42,909 bases of DNA, taken from assembly GCA_019913005.1 (NCBI GenBank), contig JAIOHL010000253.1:1-42909 (forward strand). Direction: 5' to 3'. Shown here piece after piece: positions 42,836-42,909 of this stretch; the stretch's first letter is position 1, and every line of letters starts with the position of its first letter. The notes below the pieces were generated by a model. It was given only the letters and a program-made list of their open reading frames with translations, had not been told where the DNA came from and did no database searches. Source of the stretch: Anaerolineae bacterium (GTDB lineage: Bacteria > Chloroflexota > Anaerolineae > Aggregatilineales > J027). A program made the translations under genes and the position numbers.

Positions 42836-42909
42836 AGGGTCTTAGTGCGGTTTTCAAGATTGTCTTTTCGTACACGGGGCTAATGCTCTTTAATAATTAA
42901 ATCCGGTCA

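Overview
The window reads as about 43 kb of a bacterial chromosome of moderate GC content. The gene content (a carotenoid cluster with a fused CrtYc-CrtYd cyclase, many sugar ABC transporters and glycoside hydrolases, short palindromic repeats between genes) suggests a filamentous or heterotrophic Chloroflexota, perhaps Anaerolineae-like. That assignment is inference, because no rRNA or other phylogenetic marker is present.

Left edge (1-785): the C-terminal end of a tyrosine recombinase, followed by a decayed second copy of the same C-terminus. This looks like the worn edge of a mobile island.

Carotenoid locus (786-8263): a cytochrome P450, then a leftward unit of a CarH-like B12-dependent MerR photoregulator, a PlsY-family acyltransferase and a CrtQ/CruC-type glycosyltransferase, and a rightward unit crtB-crtI-crtY. 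The carH/crtB intergenic region holds two divergent sigma70-type promoters. Between them lie 11-bp direct repeats that fit the published CarH operator consensus and cover the crtB -35 box. Phytoene synthase, desaturase, cyclase, P450 hydroxylase, glycosyltransferase and acyltransferase together could make a light-induced fatty-acylated carotenoid glycoside, comparable to the thermozeaxanthins of Thermus.

Xylan-type locus (8584-21123): GH39, a serine hydrolase of the beta-lactamase fold and GH43 run leftward. A PhyH-family dioxygenase and a five-gene family-5 (Dpp/Opp-type) ABC transporter run rightward. Three near-identical LacI-type palindromes (13130-13145, 14307-14322, 14411-14426) mark the divergent promoter and the transporter promoter, so the locus looks like one regulon. 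Its regulator is not obvious in the window.

Middle (21124-22981): a terminator, a GNAT acetyltransferase, a DUF624/YesL-like membrane protein and a small non-autonomous element squeezed between convergent genes.

Rhamnoside-type locus (22979-33190, leftward): a LacI regulator with its own palindrome inside its promoter spacer, a Tat-exported sugar-binding protein, two permeases, a GH78 alpha-L-rhamnosidase, a Gfo/Idh/MocA oxidoreductase and a GH43-like enzyme. The second permease carries three copies of a 22-residue repeat ahead of its first membrane helix.

Right part (33422-42835): an ECF sigma / membrane anti-sigma / lipoprotein unit, a membrane protein, a PPOX-fold flavoprotein, an MBL-fold hydrolase, a secreted propeller-like protein and a GH94 phosphorylase. 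Two short repeat families with target duplications or shared ends occur at 8239-8386, 22808-22979 and 31895-32177, one nested in the other. I saw no tRNA, rRNA or CRISPR array.
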